Below are positions 23,083 through 23,378 of a stretch of DNA of 23,378 nt, piece by piece. The stretch is from Myxococcales bacterium. Lineage in GTDB: Bacteria > Myxococcota > Myxococcia > Myxococcales > Myxococcaceae. A program made the translations under genes and the position numbers. The notes under the pieces are model-generated. The model had not been told where the DNA came from and did no database searches. It was given only the letters and a program-made list of their open reading frames with translations. Position 1 is the stretch's first letter; the number at the start of each line of letters is the position of its first letter. The DNA lies in NCBI GenBank assembly GCA_003153055.1, contig PMBV01000079.1:1-23378 (forward strand), in the 5' to 3' direction.

Positions 23083-23378
23083 ATGAGCCCTCGCCGCCCG
23101 GCGCACCCGCATCGCTGGCTTCGGCCATTCAGAACGATGCTCACCGCCCTCGCACTCGGGTTTGGGGCCGACGCTTGCTCCGTCCACCTCGAGCCCTTCG
23201 AGGCCGCCTGCGACGCGGCGAACCCGTGCCTCGACGGCGGCGTCTGCAAGCTCGGGTTCTGCGTACGCACGGGCGAAACGGCCACCGGGGGCGGCGACGC
23301 ATCGAGCGGCGGTGGCGCATCGAGCGGCGGCGGCGCATCGACCGGCGGTGGCGCATCGACCGGCGGTGGTGCATCGAC
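23083..23378 (+). CDS. Putative lipoprotein with Cys motif and Gly-rich hexapeptide repeat (partial)
   Basis: An open frame running off the window end. From ATG 23083: a basic N-region, then the hydrophobic MLTALALGFGADAC with a possible lipidation Cys32. Next is a small cysteine motif (CDAANPCLDGGVCKLGFC, Cys 43-60), common at the start of myxobacterial-type cell-surface lipoproteins. A linker of (S/T)GGGAS repeats follows, whose 18-bp units start at 23305. The mature domain lies outside the window. An in-frame ATG at 22984, with GAGGGG just before it, is an alternative start adding 33 residues. I prefer 23083 because it puts the hydrophobic segment near the N-terminus. The TTGCGCAA cluster lies directly upstream. 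No enzymatic function can be inferred. Confidence 0.7.
   Translation, partial: MSPRRPAHPHRWLRPFRTMLTALALGFGADACSVHLEPFEAACDAANPCLDGGVCKLGFCVRTGETATGGGDASSGGGASSGGGASTGGGASTGGGAS
23284..23378 (+). repeat. 18-bp tandem repeat encoding (S/T)GGGAS
   Basis: After a 21-bp first unit (TGGGDAS) come four 18-bp units, at 23305, 23323, 23341 and 23359, each encoding SGGGAS or TGGGAS with third-position changes. It continues past the window end. It is a flexible linker likely to vary in copy number. Confidence 0.9.

Overview
The window looks like a high-GC chromosomal segment from a myxobacterium (Myxococcota). This is inferred from the GC-rich codon use, many secreted lipoproteins of unknown function, a large hybrid kinase, a textbook sigma-54 promoter, a DUF3160/CapA pair, FG-GAP and Cys/Gly-rich lipoproteins, and loose gene packing. 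No marker gene fixes the genus. I see no tRNA, rRNA, CRISPR array, intact insertion sequence or origin.

Layout. (1) 1-377: start of carB, leaving leftwards. (2) 626-5477: a MASE3-type membrane hybrid histidine kinase with two PAS domains, HisKA/HATPase, two receivers and an HPt, overlapping a PleD-like REC-GGDEF diguanylate cyclase. All modules of a phosphorelay ending in c-di-GMP synthesis are present. (3) 5558-8940: a stand-alone AICAR formyltransferase domain protein, a GT51-like membrane protein without a recognisable catalytic centre, and an Fsr-like MFS exporter. (4) 8941-9462: a gene-poor gap between convergent genes, with a strong imperfect hairpin. (5) 9463-13257 (minus): DUF3160 exported protein and CapA-family protein, 6 bases apart. 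(6) 13311-14026: a disturbed patch with a DUF4160/DUF2442 small-gene pair, a 43-bp exact direct repeat and an 89-bp mosaic of two distant pieces of the neighbouring peptidase gene. (7) 14016-16805 (minus): an M16 zinc metalloprotease lipoprotein. (8) 16806-18275: divergent region with a possible kinase-tail remnant, a sigma-54 promoter and the Cys-containing lipoprotein gene it should drive. (9) 18278-19030: remnants, namely a GST C-terminal fragment and an AAA/DUF234 ATPase with an internal deletion whose palindromic upstream site survives in an AT-rich island. (10) 19396-19959: Uma2-family nuclease. (11) 20093-22783 (minus): a lipoprotein combining FG-GAP blades with a calpain-like cysteine protease domain, and an upstream Cys-containing lipoprotein. 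Between them lie a hairpin and an 8 x 8-bp tandem repeat. (12) 22877-23378: an operator-like cluster of TTGCGCAA-type inverted repeats, then the start of a lipoprotein with a Cys motif and a hexapeptide Gly-rich repeat, cut by the window end.

The signalling pair in block 2 is the clearest functional unit. Blocks 5, 7, 8 and 11 are mostly cell-envelope proteins. Blocks 6 and 9 record gene turnover. The least expected items are the octanucleotide repeat in the leader of the calpain-like lipoprotein gene, the TTGCGCAA cluster and the microhomology-joined mosaic scar. No complete new defence or biosynthetic system could be shown.
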